From Casuarina equisetifolia (Eukaryota; Streptophyta; Magnoliopsida; Fagales; Casuarinaceae): a stretch of 64,000 nucleotides of DNA. Below, piece after piece: positions 1 through 10,400 of the stretch (positions are counted from its first letter, which is position 1; each line of letters begins with the position of its first letter). A program made the position numbers and the translations under genes. The notes under the pieces were generated by a model that had not been told where the DNA came from, made no database searches, and saw only the letters and a program-made list of their open reading frames with translations. Location of the stretch: contig CM052362.1 of the NCBI GenBank assembly GCA_028551475.1, forward strand, positions 11,345,354 through 11,409,353. The letters run 5' to 3'.

Positions 1-962
1 TGCTTTGCCACTATATATAAACCCTATGTGACTTTGGCTCGCTTAACTAGCACAACTAGCCTTTCTAGACCTATCAAGAAACTTACCCCCGCATAGATGA
101 TGGAACGAAGAATGAAGGGACTCTATGTTAATTATGATGAACACTTCTCATTGGCTCATAAACATAGGAAGCTATTCTTCATAGATGGACTAGTGATCAT
201 CCCTATAGAGGACATAGACACTATAAAAGAGTGTTGGGTAAGGGGGGTAGCTTAAATTTAAGATAAGGTACCTTAAATTTTGCTTAATGACATTTTAGGA
301 CTCATTGTCCTTTTATTACACATGCATTAAGTCACATAGGAGTAAATGGGCATGTCTTGAGCTTTCTTATGGACTTAGGCAACACCCATAACTTCCTAAA
401 TGTAGATCTTATGAGGCATCTCAAGGTGGATATCCAAGTTAAAAAAGAAGTTAGCATGAAAATAGCCAAATCGTGAAATGTTAACCAGCTCTAGGTAATG
501 CAAAATCTTTTAATTTAGCTGCAAGGTGTCTTATTTCATATCAACTTCCTCTTTCTAGCACTAGAAGGGTCCAATGCAATCTTAGGTGCCAAGTGGTTCT
601 CCACCTTAGGTCTTATTCTCTTGCCTTAGCATGAAGTTTTCCCACAACAACTAATTTGTGGGACTAATGGGGTCAATAAACCCTCCCAATCAAATACTAG
701 GAGTGGATGAGATACTTAAGGCAATCAAAAGACAAAAGCCAGGTACTACTCCAAATCTTACCATCCTCACTTATACATGAGGGGAGGCTTAAAAAAAAAT
801 AACCACATGTATGTCCATGGGCCTTAAGCATCTAATGTATTATACAAGAATTTGAAGAAGTCTTTACAAAACCTAAGGAAATTTTGTCAGACAAAATTCA
901 TTCATAGGATTTCACTAAAATTAGAAAGTGGGCCAATAGTAGTGCATCCATACCATTACCTT
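1..962 (+). pseudogene. Ty3/gypsy (chromovirus-like) gag-protease-RT start, broken
   Basis: This is the decayed end of gag, protease and the first few RT residues of a Ty3/gypsy element. Near 97-215 the translation resembles the gag zinc-knuckle area (RRMKGLCVNYDEHFS), with the usual second Cys changed to Tyr. Near 340-420 a protease-like LLMDLGNTHNFL segment matches the family DSG-THNF motif, with DSG degraded to DLG. At 845-960 the linker before RT (EEFEEVFTKPKEILSDKIHS) is followed by a remnant of the family's PY-Y-Q box. Stops and frame changes are frequent, so it is dead. It is cut off at 962 by LTR copy A, and RT/RNase H do not resume beyond it. The left end runs off the window. Confidence 0.75.
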
Positions 963-2566
963 TGTTGCAAAATAAGGGTTTTGTTATGACAAAATCTATT
1001 TGTAAATTATTTCTTGAAAAATATTTTTCATAGGTGCAAAAGAAAATCATATAAAGTAAAATGTGTACAAATTATAATATCAATCAATGATATTATAAAG
1101 TAACAGGGTTCCTACATTTTTAAATATAATATCATTATATAATGCCCTTGAAAAAGGCCTTATTTAATATCATTATATAATGCCTTTGAGAAAAACTTAT
1201 TTAAATGATTTTAAATATATGTTTTATCATATTTGAGAAATATGATACTTGCTCTTGTTTGGATGAAGGTACTTGGTGATTAACTATAGCAAAACTATCT
1301 TGTCGAATCAAGATCATACAAGCTAAGTCACTAAGAGCTTTTTGAAGCAAATCACAGCTCTACTAAAAACCTATGTTCTTTGTGTTTACAGCCTGCTTGT
1401 TATCAGCCTCACAAGCTGATGTTATTATCTGAATGAAACTCACCTTTCACTTAAAAAGTTTTTCTCTTAAGCCGTTTACTTGACTATGATGCCCTAACCC
1501 TCAATTTTGAGCATATGGCGACTGAGAAAGAGAGAAAGAGAGAAAGGGAGAAGCCGAGCTTCTCAAGCGTTTGAATCCTCAATGGGAATATTCTCAAGTA
1601 AACCGGTGTTAGAATGGTCAGATTTGTGATTAAGAGTGGAGATGTGAAGCTAATTTGAAGGGTGATTTACTATTCCAACGAGCAAAAGGCTAAATTTAAG
1701 GTTTAAATGTTTAAAACCCTAGCTCTACTTTATCTATTTAAGAAGAGTTGATCTTTGAAGAAGAGGTTAACGATTTATGAGCATCTAAAGTTCTCTTTCT
1801 ATCAAGAATCATCCTTTGAGCTCACTTAATTAATCATTCAATTTTGTTCACTCTTGGTGAATTACAAGGTTATGGTGATGTTGTAATTAAACCATTTATT
1901 CTTTGATATTATCATCTATTGTACCTTGTATGACTTTGTTTATGTGCTAATTACATTTAAAATATATATTACACATAAACATTGTAAGAAATCCAAAACC
2001 CTAATTTGTTCTAATTTAAGGGTTTCGTGACAAGAGCTTGGATATTCATTATTCATACTTGAATAGCTCTTTTTATTTTGGGGATTTGCTCTTATACATG
2101 ATCTTTTGATTATATCTTGTAACTATACTTAAGAATTCCTTTAAGGAGGAATTGGTTGGATTAGGGAGAACATTTTCTTCTAATCTGGTTTAGTAAAAAG
2201 ACTTCAATCAGTTAGATTGAAGGAGAACGTAGGACTCAAGGATTGAGTGCTAAACCACCATGGTAAATTTGGTGTTTCTTCTCTTTCCTTTATTGAATTG
2301 AATATTTCTTTCTGTTAATGCTAATTAATTTATTTACTTGATACTAGCTTGTTGTTTTATGTGTTAAATAACTTGTGAACTATTTGATGATAACTTGCTG
2401 CCTTATTGCAAATTAACGTGTCACTAGCTTAGAATTTGCTTGCTGGATGCTTGATTCAATTATGTGATTTGAATAAGCACTTAGAGTTATTTTAGATCAG
2501 AAAAGTTGTCAAGTCTTAGCTCAAACAATTCAACCCTCATTTTTTGTTAAGCTATAAAACCTAACA
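963..2566 (+). mobile_element. LTR copy A of a dispersed copia-like LTR family
   Basis: The block starts TGTTGCAAAATAAGGG and ends AACCTAACA, so it has TG..CA ends. It shares internal landmarks with copies B, C and D: a palindromic block reading TATAATATCAATCAATGATATTATAA near 1072-1100, an AAGGGTTTCGTGA block near 2020, an AATTCCTTTAAGGAGGAATTGG block near 2135, and an imperfect TTCAAT..ATTGAA hairpin near 2205. The hairpin is followed by AAACCACCATGGTAAATT, which resembles the U5 end of Ty1/copia LTRs. No internal element sequence accompanies it and no target duplication is visible at the ends. It directly interrupts the gypsy RT start on its left. Confidence 0.6.
1128..1203. repeat. Two-unit 38-bp tandem repeat inside LTR copy A
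   Basis: The 19-bp core AATATCATTATATAATGCC occurs at 1128-1146 and again at 1166-1184, with similar following bases (TTGAAAAAGG versus TTGAGAAAAA). This local duplication is not seen in LTR copy B and helps explain the greater length of copy A. Confidence 0.7.
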
Positions 2567-2567
2567 G

Positions 2568-2921
2568 TATGAACTAACAAAATTTGAATAAATATAGGTA
2601 ATACAAATATAATTTCAAAAATACTTATCATATATTGCCTAAATTGGTTAAAATAACTCTATAAAAAATAAAGTTATAATTTGTCATGGGTGCAATCTCA
2701 AGAAAAGAAGGAACTAAGCCACAAATTAAACTGGAAAAGCCTAAATACAATTTGGAAGAAATGGTCTTAAAATGGTCACATGTAGAGGAAGAAGTTATAG
2801 GGGAAGAAAACCACAACATGAAAAGCAAATTAGGGAAAACCAACCTAACAAAAGGGGCTATAAATAAAGGAAAGGAAATTGCCACCTTAGAAATTACTAA
2901 GTCTTACTTTACCATCTCATC
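2568..2921 (+). repeat. 355-bp direct repeat, left copy (gypsy pre-integrase segment)
   Basis: This segment recurs nearly unchanged at 7391-7746 in the same orientation, and a shorter, more diverged inverted copy lies at about 10180-10400. Its plus-strand translation begins MGAISRKEGTKPQIKLEKP and stays open for about 75 residues. In the 7.4-kb and 10.2-kb copies the segment directly precedes integrase sequence, so it is most likely the linker between RNase H and integrase of the local gypsy family. Here it is followed by unrelated sequence instead. Confidence 0.7.
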
Positions 2922-3060
2922 CAATAACTACTCTATTTGGATTCAATTCATTATTATCATTTCTTTAAATAGTCATATTTCCTTTCTTTGGCACAACTTG
3001 CATAAGACTACCTAACAACTGTCTAAATTAGGATAAATGATCCCTGCACCAAGTAATTTG
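2922..3060. other. Junction between direct repeat and Athila remnant
   Basis: This short AT-rich stretch lies between the end of the 355-bp repeat and the first recognisable Athila-like RT codons on the opposite strand. I see no gene or element signature in it. It marks where the gypsy fragment stops without an integrase. Confidence 0.4.
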
Positions 3061-3083
3061 ATTACTTCAACTTTCACCATTTC

Positions 3084-3530
3084 TTACTTTTTTAGGTTTA
3101 AGTGCCTCTGAGGTTGAACAATGGTTTTGTGATGCTCCTCCATTAAAATCTTATGCATGCAAAGTGAAGGACTAATTTCTTGTATATCAGCTATCTTCCA
3201 CCCAATTGATCTTTTATGTTCTTTCAAAACGTTAAGCAGTTTCTCTTCCATCAATTTTGTCAAAGAGGATGATATAATTACTAGCAAAGTAGCAATTATA
3301 TCTAAATAAACGTATTTCAAATGAAAAGGTAATAGTTTGAGTTCAAAAGTTAGAGGCTCTTCAATTGATGGCTTTGGCTTTGTCATGAGTTGTCCCAACT
3401 CTTCAAACCTTGTTGTCTTTTGCTGTAGACATGTTGGAGCCTTTAGGAGATTTGCACACTCCTTTATCTCTTCACTTTTAATTTCTTTTCCTTTAAGTGA
3501 AACAAGCATGCTTCAAATGGATCACTGAAA
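3084..3530 (-). pseudogene. Athila/Tat-type gypsy RT N-terminal region
   Basis: The 141-residue minus-strand frame carries the signature leading into Athila/Tat reverse transcriptase: PKPSIEEPLTFELKLLPFHL, a LREHK-like stretch (LKEHKRSIGWKIADI), then ISPSLCMHKILMEE and QPQRHLN. The last corresponds to the family EPQRRLNP box where RT begins. The RT catalytic core is absent because the sequence changes just downstream at 3060. It is the last part of the gag-protease-RT series that starts near 5.75 kb. Confidence 0.85.
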
Positions 3531-3639
3531 GCTTCTTCCTAAAAGACCTTATTCATAAATGTATTAATTTTCTTAACCTTAAAGCAAGAACTATCATTTG
3601 AGGGGTGTTTCATAGCTATAAAAGCATTAAACGTAAAAA

Positions 3640-4020
3640 AGTTATCTTGAATTTTTAAAATCAACTTCCCTTATTGTACATCAATCAAAACTCTTCATGT
3701 CACTAGAAAAGTTTAACCTAAGATAAATGGTACCTTAAAGTCTTCCTCTATGTCCAATATTATAAAATTAGCAAGAAAGATTAACTTGTAAACTTTCACT
3801 AATACATTTTCTACAATACCCCTTAGATATTTGATTGGTTAATCAGCCAGTTATAGGGACACTATGGTTGCCTTCACTTCACCTAATCCTAATTTCTTAA
3901 AGGCTAAAAATGTCATTAGATTGATGCTTGATCCTAAATCATGTAATGCTTCATCAAAGTGAAAATCTCCAATAGTGCAAGGAATTATAAAACTCCTTGG
4001 ATCTTTTAATTTTAGAAGTA
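3640..4020 (-). pseudogene. Athila/Tat-type gypsy protease region
   Basis: Minus-strand frames give the order expected of an Athila protease: FIIPCTIGDFHFDEALHDLG, then SSINLM, then KKLGLGEVKATIVSL, QLADQSIKYLRGIVENVL-like text and a VLIDVQ motif. The active-site triad position reads D-L-G as in this lineage. Several in-frame stops are present, so no functional enzyme is made. It lies between the gag part (higher coordinates) and the RT start (lower coordinates), in normal element order. Confidence 0.85.
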
Positions 4021-5760
4021 TTTTTTTTTGTAAGATAGCTTAACACTCTTCAGTTAACTTCACCATTTTAGTTACTTCTAACCTCCTTTTGTTCTTTAAT
4101 ATTTCCTTAAGAAATTTTGCATAATTGGGCATTTAAGCCAATGCATCTATGAAAGGAATGTTAATATGCAATTCCTTGAATACATCAAGGAATTTAGAAA
4201 ATTGCTTATCTATCTTATGTTATTGGAGTCTTTAAGGAAATGAAACTAGAGGAATATAAGGCTTAGGATTATTAAGGAATAATGATCTCTTGGTTAGCTC
4301 CTTAAGTTGTGTGCTAACATCCTCATCCTTATCCTTAACACTTTCCTTCTTAACGTCATCTTTCCCACTTGCTTGCCATTTCTTAAGGTTATTGCCTTTG
4401 CATCTTATCTAGGATTTTTCTTTGTGTTGCTAGGCAAAGAACCTTATTGTCTTCCTAAGATCAAATTCACCAATTGACCCATTTGCACCTCTAAATTTCT
4501 AATGAAGCTTCTTGGTTTTGAAATCTTGTTTCTTGGTTCTACAACTTCACTTTCATACTATTCATAAAGTTCTATGTGATGCTAGCCATCTTGGTGACTA
4601 AGTCCTTTAAATTAGACTTTGCCTCTTTTGGTTGCCTAAATCCTAGTGGTGGTCTCATTGCACTTGAGTTACTCTATGAAAAATTTGGGTGGTTGCACCA
4701 TTCTAGATTGTAAGTATTGAAATATAGATTATTTTGCTACCTATTTGAACTTCCAACAAAATTAGCATTTTCACTACCTTGAGCAAAAATGTTACCTACT
4801 TGACACTTTGTGCTTGCATGTCCTCCACCATAATAATCACATACTCTATTTTAAAACCTCATGATTGGAGCAATCAAGTTATCTATCTTTTTGTTGAGTT
4901 TACCAAATTATGCATACATTATAGTGAAAGAATCCACTTCATGAAATCCATTTACTTTCCTTACTATTAGCCTCTCAATAGGCCAATGATAATTCATAGT
5001 CACCGTTTCCTTCAAAAGATCATATGTTTCTTCTAGTATCTTATTGTGCAAGACTCCTCCTATAGTTGCATCAAGTATAAAATAGAGATTTGTACTAGAC
5101 CCATTATAAAACGTTTGCACCTATAACCATGTGGCATGATGAGGACATCTTCTCAAAAGCTCCTTGAATCTTTCCCAAGCTTCATATAACAATTCATTGT
5201 CCATCTACGCAAAAGTAGAGATATCATTACGCATTTTGGTAGATTTCATAGGAGGAAAGAACTTACCAAGAAACTTCTAAGCCAAATCATCCCATGTCCT
5301 GATTGATTTTGTAGGAAGAGAATAAAGCAAATTTTTAGCTTTGTCCCTAAGAGAAAATGGAAATAGCATTAACTTGACAATATCATTTGTGACTCCATTG
5401 TATTTAATCATGTCATAAATTTTAAGGAAAGCTTCAATGTGAGAATTTGGATAATCATTTGGTAGCCCACTAAACTGCATTGAGTTTTAAAGCATCTAGA
5501 TCAATGTTGACTTGATCTCAAAGTTATTTGCTTGAATTGTAGGACTCTTAATGCTTAATGTGGCATATTGAATTGTCAGTGCAACATAGTCTTTTAGAAG
5601 TTTGTGTGGGTCATCATTGTCCACCATCCTACTTACTCAACTTTTCTATTCTCTTAGCTACTTTCATTGCCTTTAAAAGGTGTGTTTAATTTTTGGATCA
5701 AAATCAACAAGTTCTCCTTCTTGATTACGGGTCATAAATATCTAAAACACCGTTGAATAG
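4020..5760 (-). pseudogene. Athila/Tat-type gypsy gag region
   Basis: Minus-strand translations match Athila gag in order. A start-proximal piece reads FSGLPNDYPNSHIEAFLKIY and PFSLRDKAKNLLYSLP (5277-5480). Next come a KFFPPMKSTKMRNDIS and LYEAWERFKELLRRCPHH stretch (about 5150-5260), then QTFYNGSSTNLYFILDATIGG and NYHWPIER (about 4980-5120). The gag tail near 4100-4330 gives NPKPYIPLVSFP, QFSKFLDVFKELHINIPF and MPNYAKFLKEIL. Frameshifts and stops break it into several frames. The family is clear, and no intact polyprotein remains. Confidence 0.85.
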
Positions 5761-5887
5761 TAGTAGCTTAACAACAAAATTCTTTTCTCTTTACAAAAAA
5801 AGAATAAAATAAAGAAAGTAAAAGTAAAGGCTAGATGAAACTTAGAAGCAATTCAATTTTAATATTAATTAGCAATAAACAACCAAT

Positions 5888-5906
5888 CCTTGGCAAAGGC
5901 ACCAAA
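5888..5906 (-). other. Athila-type primer-binding site
   Basis: On the minus strand the sequence reads TGGTGCCTTTGCCAAGGA followed by TTGG. This is a mutated form of the TGGCGCCGTTGCCGGGGA primer-binding site typical of Athila/Tat elements. It sits upstream (minus-strand sense) of the gag remnant, as expected, so the 5' LTR should lie at higher coordinates. Confidence 0.7.
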
Positions 5907-5911
5907 AACTT

Positions 5912-7403
5912 GTTTGGTAAAATCTTACATATAAGTGAACATGTTGAACAAGTAATATAATGGTGAGAATGAGTGTCATTCCATAGAGATTGGTGATTAC
6001 TCACCTAACTAATTACTAACAATAAACTAGCCCTACAATTTATCTAGCAAATCAATATAATAAAAGATGTTCTAAAGTGATATTATACTAAAAATAGCCA
6101 AATTGAGATGAGTAAATTTAATGTGACAAATATGTTAAAGCATCTTATTTCACCATAATTATCAAGTATCAATTTCAATGGGTTAATGCTTGCAAGAACG
6201 ATAATGCCTATGTAATAATAAAATTTTCTAATTTATTTACTATTCTATGTCTTAGTATAGCAAACCTATTCAATTTATCAATTTATTATATCTCTATATG
6301 TGAATTAAATAAATTAAGTGCATTAGGATTTATGAATATTTTTAATTTATATTGAAAGCTACACAAACAACATAGTATATGTCTATCCATATTAATTTAT
6401 GGTTGTACATTAAGCAACTGCATATCATCTTCTTTCAGTCTTAAATATATACATCAAGTCATTTAAGTGGTAACTAATCATTTAAAAATATTTATTATAA
6501 TAACATGCCATATTGTAGCTCTAACAAAGATGAATTAAAACATAATGTCAGAACAAATAAGATCAATTCTAAAAATTAACAAAACATCTTAAATTAAAAA
6601 CAATAAAGTTGTTACCTTATTGTTTTCATCTCAAGAAAGTTTTGCGAAATTTTTGCACAATGAAAAAACACTAAGAACTGTTAAGAGTGGAAAACACATT
6701 GTAATGTGCTGTCACGTGCCACCACATACACTGCCATACATTACCCACGCGCCACCATGTGTTGCAAAGAAGCTAAAAAACCATTAGTGGGGAGCCTCAA
6801 GATGCCAATCTACTAAGAAATCATGCTAATCTACCACTAAAGTGTGTAGATTTGCCAAAAAATGGACCCAGACAAGGGTTTGCCATCTTTCTTCATTGGA
6901 AGCTCACCATGGATGAACCTTAAACCCAAATCAGCCAAAAGTAAGGTTAAATTGGCTGGGAAGTAGCACAGATCGACCAAAAATAAGAACATATCATAGA
7001 AGAACATCCTACTGTAATAAAAAATGGGTCACATTGTTATGCGACCACCTTCTTGCATGGGTTCTAGTTGGCTTTTGCATGATTGTAACCCATTTCACCT
7101 TTTGTGTGTCACTCTAACCACAAATCCAACCAAATTTCTAGCTTTCACCTTTTCACCCCTCTTTTTTTATTATTTATCTTTCTTATTGCCCATTCACTCA
7201 ACAACCTTATAAAGAATAGCCCTTTTTTCTTTTCTCCTATTTTCTCATGTGATTTTCCCCTACATAACTAGCTATCATATGTTTTTGTTGTTTTCTTTCT
7301 TTTCTTTCTTTTCTTTCTTTTCTTTCTTTTCTTTCTTATGTGCTAGTTTATTGCTTCTTTCCCTTCATTTTCTTCTATTTTGGGTTTGCTATATGAACCA
7401 ACA
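5912..7403 (-). mobile_element. Probable 5' LTR of the Athila-like element
   Basis: This non-coding stretch of about 1.5 kb runs from the primer-binding site to TGTTGGTTCATATAGC (minus strand, starting at 7403), where the 355-bp direct repeat begins. Its place and length fit an Athila LTR. The partner 3' LTR is not in the window, so the boundaries are inferred from the primer site and the repeat edge. It contains a (CTTTTCTTTC)n tract at 7285-7337. No host gene is visible. Confidence 0.45.
7285..7337. repeat. (CTTTTCTTTC)n minisatellite
   Basis: About five copies of a 10-bp pyrimidine unit made of TTTTC/TTTC steps, visible directly. It lies inside the inferred Athila LTR. Confidence 0.85.
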
Positions 7404-7746
7404 AAATTTAAATAAATATAGGTAAATACATATATAATTACAAAAATACTTATCATATATTGCCTAAAGTAGTCAAAATAACTCTATAAAAAATAGAGTT
7501 ATAATTTTTCATGGGTGCACTCTCAAGAAAAGAAGGAACTAAGCCACAAATTAAACTGGAAAAGCCTAAATACAATTTGGAAGAAATGGTCTTAAAATAG
7601 TCACATGTAGAGGAAGAAGTTATAGGGAAAGAAAACCATAACTTGAAAAGCAAATTCGGGAAAACCAACCTAACAAAAGGGGCTTTAAATAAAGGAAAGG
7701 AAATTACCACCCTAGAAATTGCTAAGTCTTCCTTTACCATCTCATC
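7391..7746 (+). repeat. 355-bp direct repeat, right copy
   Basis: This matches 2568-2921 over its full length with only scattered substitutions. Both copies share the edge bases TATGAAC.AACAAAATTT on the left and TTTACCATCTCATC on the right. Here the segment continues into integrase-type sequence, which suggests that this copy keeps the original context and the left copy is the duplicate. Confidence 0.75.
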
Positions 7747-7779
7747 TCTAACCCCTAGATAGCTCCAACCTATCCCCTT

Positions 7780-8902
7780 CAAGCTATCACAAAGAGAATT
7801 TAAAAGAAAAAGGTTGCAAGGCCTTGGGATTGTAAAGAAGATATAATCTTCTTAAAAAAAATTATATATTTTGCACATCACTTGCCCCTTATAATAATCT
7901 TAGAAGAGGTCCATAGGTTCACACATAAAGGCTATTACAAATCTCTCAAAAAGGATGAGTAGTCTTTTAATAGGAAGGAATGAAAAATTAGACTATTAGA
8001 AACTATAAGAATTGTCAAAAACAAGATAATGACAACATTACCCCACATGGACCATTACAACCATTATCAATTCCAAAAAAGTTGTGGTAGGACTTATCTA
8101 TAGACTTTATTAATGAATTACCTTGCTGTAAAGATAAGACATCTATCTTGGTTGTTGTGGGGATGTACCTTAGACGTTTCATAGGAAAAGAGCCAAAAAA
8201 ACAAGGTACATTAGCTCTCACAGGTAGAATTTTGTTACAATACTAGTTATCATTTAGCCATCAAAAGATCCCATATGAAATAGTTTTTGGAAAGCCAAAC
8301 CCTACTCTCCTTTCCTACATTTTTGGTACCTTACAAGTGGAAGTGGTTGACAAAGCCCTCAAAGAATGGGACACCATGCTAGTAGAATTAAAAATGCAAA
8401 TCCAACAAGCTTAGCATAAGATGAAAAAATATTATGATTTGAAAAGGTAAGATGTGTACTACAACATGGGTGACTAGGCATTTTTGCAACTTCATCCATA
8501 CCAATAAACTTTTCTCACAATCCATAAGTCTTTTAAGCTTTCTTCCAAGTTTCATGGTCCTTATCAAACTGAACCAAAAGTTGGTCTAGTGGCATATAAG
8601 CTTAAGCCACCTAACTCTGCTAAAATACATCATGTATTCCATGTCACCTACCTTAAACAATTCTTGGGAACTTTTACCAAGGTGGAAAAGTTAGTGCCTA
8701 GTCTCACAGATGGAAAAGAATCAAAGTTGCCAAATACATAGGCCATGCTTTAATACCTTATTCAAACAAAATCAAAGGCAAGTCCACATCCATTGGCAAG
8801 GACTTTCACTTGTAAATGTGACATAGAAGCCTCTTGAGCAATTGGTGGAGCAATTTCCTTACTTAAGTCTTGAGGACAAGCTTGAAAATGATGGGGAAAG
8901 GT
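7780..8902 (+). pseudogene. Chromovirus (Ty3/gypsy) integrase C-terminus with chromodomain-like tail
   Basis: The plus strand retains decayed integrase text: PLSIPKKLWDLSIDFINELP near 8065-8110, then after frameshifts the C-terminal block (FGKPNPTLLSYIFGTLQVEV, VDKALKEWDTMLVELKMQIQ, MKKYYDLKR, HHVFHVTYLKQFLG). Around 8780-8900 a WQGLSLVNVT-KPLEQLVEQFPYLSLEDKL stretch resembles the chromodomain tail of chromoviruses (W-GLP-EATWE-L-EQFP-LEDKV). Stops are numerous. A purine-rich tract (ATGGGGAAAGG) ends the coding part directly before a TG-starting LTR. Confidence 0.8.
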
Positions 8903-9130
8903 TGTCACATACCCTTAGACACCTCACTCCATAACTTCTCACAAGTAAGCACCAAACATGGGTGGCCTCATAAACGAATAATGCAACCATGCAATTAGAA
9001 TATATGGCTTTAGCTTAGCCATGCAAAGTAAAAGAAATGGAGGCCAACAATAGGTTCTATGAACAATTACTAATAAAGGTGGTTTTTGTCCATTCCTATA
9101 CTTAAGTATGTAGATGTGTAACATATTGTA
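8903..9130 (+). mobile_element. Truncated 3' LTR start of the plus-strand chromovirus
   Basis: The sequence starts TGTCACATACCC immediately after the polypurine tract ATGGGGAAAGG, the normal position of a 3' LTR. It cannot be followed past about 9130-9240, where minus-strand gypsy integrase text appears, so the LTR is truncated. No matching 5' LTR is seen in the window. Confidence 0.4.
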
Positions 9131-10180
9131 ATACATTACATATTGCAAGAAAGGTTTGTTAGTATGGACGATCTCACAGAAATACATAGTCACCCAAATT
9201 GTAGTGCACATCTCACCTTTTTAAACTATAATATTTTTTCATCTTTTATTGAGCCTATTAGATTTGCATTCTTAATTCTTCTAGCATGGTGCCCTATTCT
9301 TTGAAGGCTTTGTCAATTGCTTCCACCTAGGATGTACCAAGAATATAGGAAATGATAGTGGGAGGTTTGTTTTCCAAAACTATTTCATATGGTTTTTCTT
9401 TTTTTTTTTTTTTTTTAGAGGGGTGTGGAAACAACTAGTATTGTAACAAAATTTTTCCTAAGAAAGCCATTGTACCTAGTTTTTTTACTCCTCCTATGAA
9501 ACATCTAAAGTACATCTCTAGTGTGCGATTTACCACCTTGACTTGGCCATTAGTTTGAGGATGGTAAAAGGAGCATTAATTAATATTGGTACCAAGTAAG
9601 TAGAAAAGTTCCTTCCAAAACAAACTTATAAAAATGGGTTCCTTATGACATGTTATGGATTTGGGCATGTCATAAATCTTTAAAATATGATCAAAGAAGA
9701 CTTAAGCTATGCTTGAAGCGGTATAAGAATGATTTGATGGAATAAAGTGATTAAACTTAGATAAGCTGTCTACAACCATTGGGATAAATGTTTTACATTT
9801 AAAGCTAAGTAATCCATTAATAAGGTACATAAATAAGTCCTACCACGCCTTTTTTAGAATTAGTAATAGTTGTAGTAGTTTAGGTAGGCCTTGTTGTCAC
9901 TCTTTTAAATCTCACAATTTCCAATAAGTCTCAAGCATTCTTGTTTTAGTCATTCCCAATAAAAGATTACTTATGCCATTTGACTTGTGATAGTCTTTGT
10001 GCATAGACCCATGGACCTTTTTTAGGATTTTGGGGATATATGTGCCAAGTACATAATGTTTTTGAACAAGATTATACCATATTTCCAATCCCAAGGCCCC
10101 ATAAGTTTTTTCTTTTGAATTCTCTCCACTATAGCTCGAAGATAAGGGTCATTTTAGTTTTCTTCCTAGATAGGTTAGAG
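9130..10180 (-). pseudogene. Ty3/gypsy integrase, minus strand, inactive
   Basis: Minus-strand translation gives a clear integrase core: VVDSLSKFNHFIPSNHSYTA, then VFFDHILKIYDMPKSITCHK, EPIFISLFWKELFYLLGTN, and FYHPQTNGQVEVVNRTLE (the last at about 9546-9580). The first catalytic Asp (VVDSLS) and the Glu of the HPQTNGQ-E block survive. The second catalytic Asp position (normally SDRDP) reads CHKEP, so the enzyme would be dead even without its stops. A C-terminal MKKYYSLKR-DVHYNLGDYVFL tail lies at 9150-9260. It meets the plus-strand integrase tail to tail. Confidence 0.85.
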
Positions 10181-10400
10181 CCAATTAAAGGTTAGAGATG
10201 AGATGAAAAAGTAAAAGTTGACAATTGCTAAGGTGGTAATTTCCTTTCCTTAATTTATAGCCTTTTTAATGGGTTAGTTTTCCATAATTTGCTCTTCATG
10301 GTTGTAGTTTTCTTTCCCATAACTTCTTACTACATGTGACCATTTTGAGATTGTTTCTTCCATATATGGTTCAGCTTTTTCAATTCAATTTATGGCTCAA
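10180..10400 (-). repeat. Inverted, diverged copy of the gypsy RNase H-integrase linker
   Basis: Read on the minus strand, this matches the 355-bp repeat at 2568 and 7391 (ACTAAGCCACAAATTAAACTGGAAAAGCC corresponds to its AATTGAGCCATAAATTGAATTGAAAAAGC). It directly precedes integrase, which fixes this family's linker position between RNase H and integrase. Confidence 0.65.

Noticed and set aside
7453-7782. A 109-codon minus-strand frame
   Set aside because: It is the complement of the plus-strand gypsy linker repeat and has a counterpart at 2628-2885 for the same reason.
9396-9418. T-run near 9400 as a LINE or SINE poly-A end
   Set aside because: It lies within readable gypsy integrase flanks and no non-LTR sequence adjoins it.
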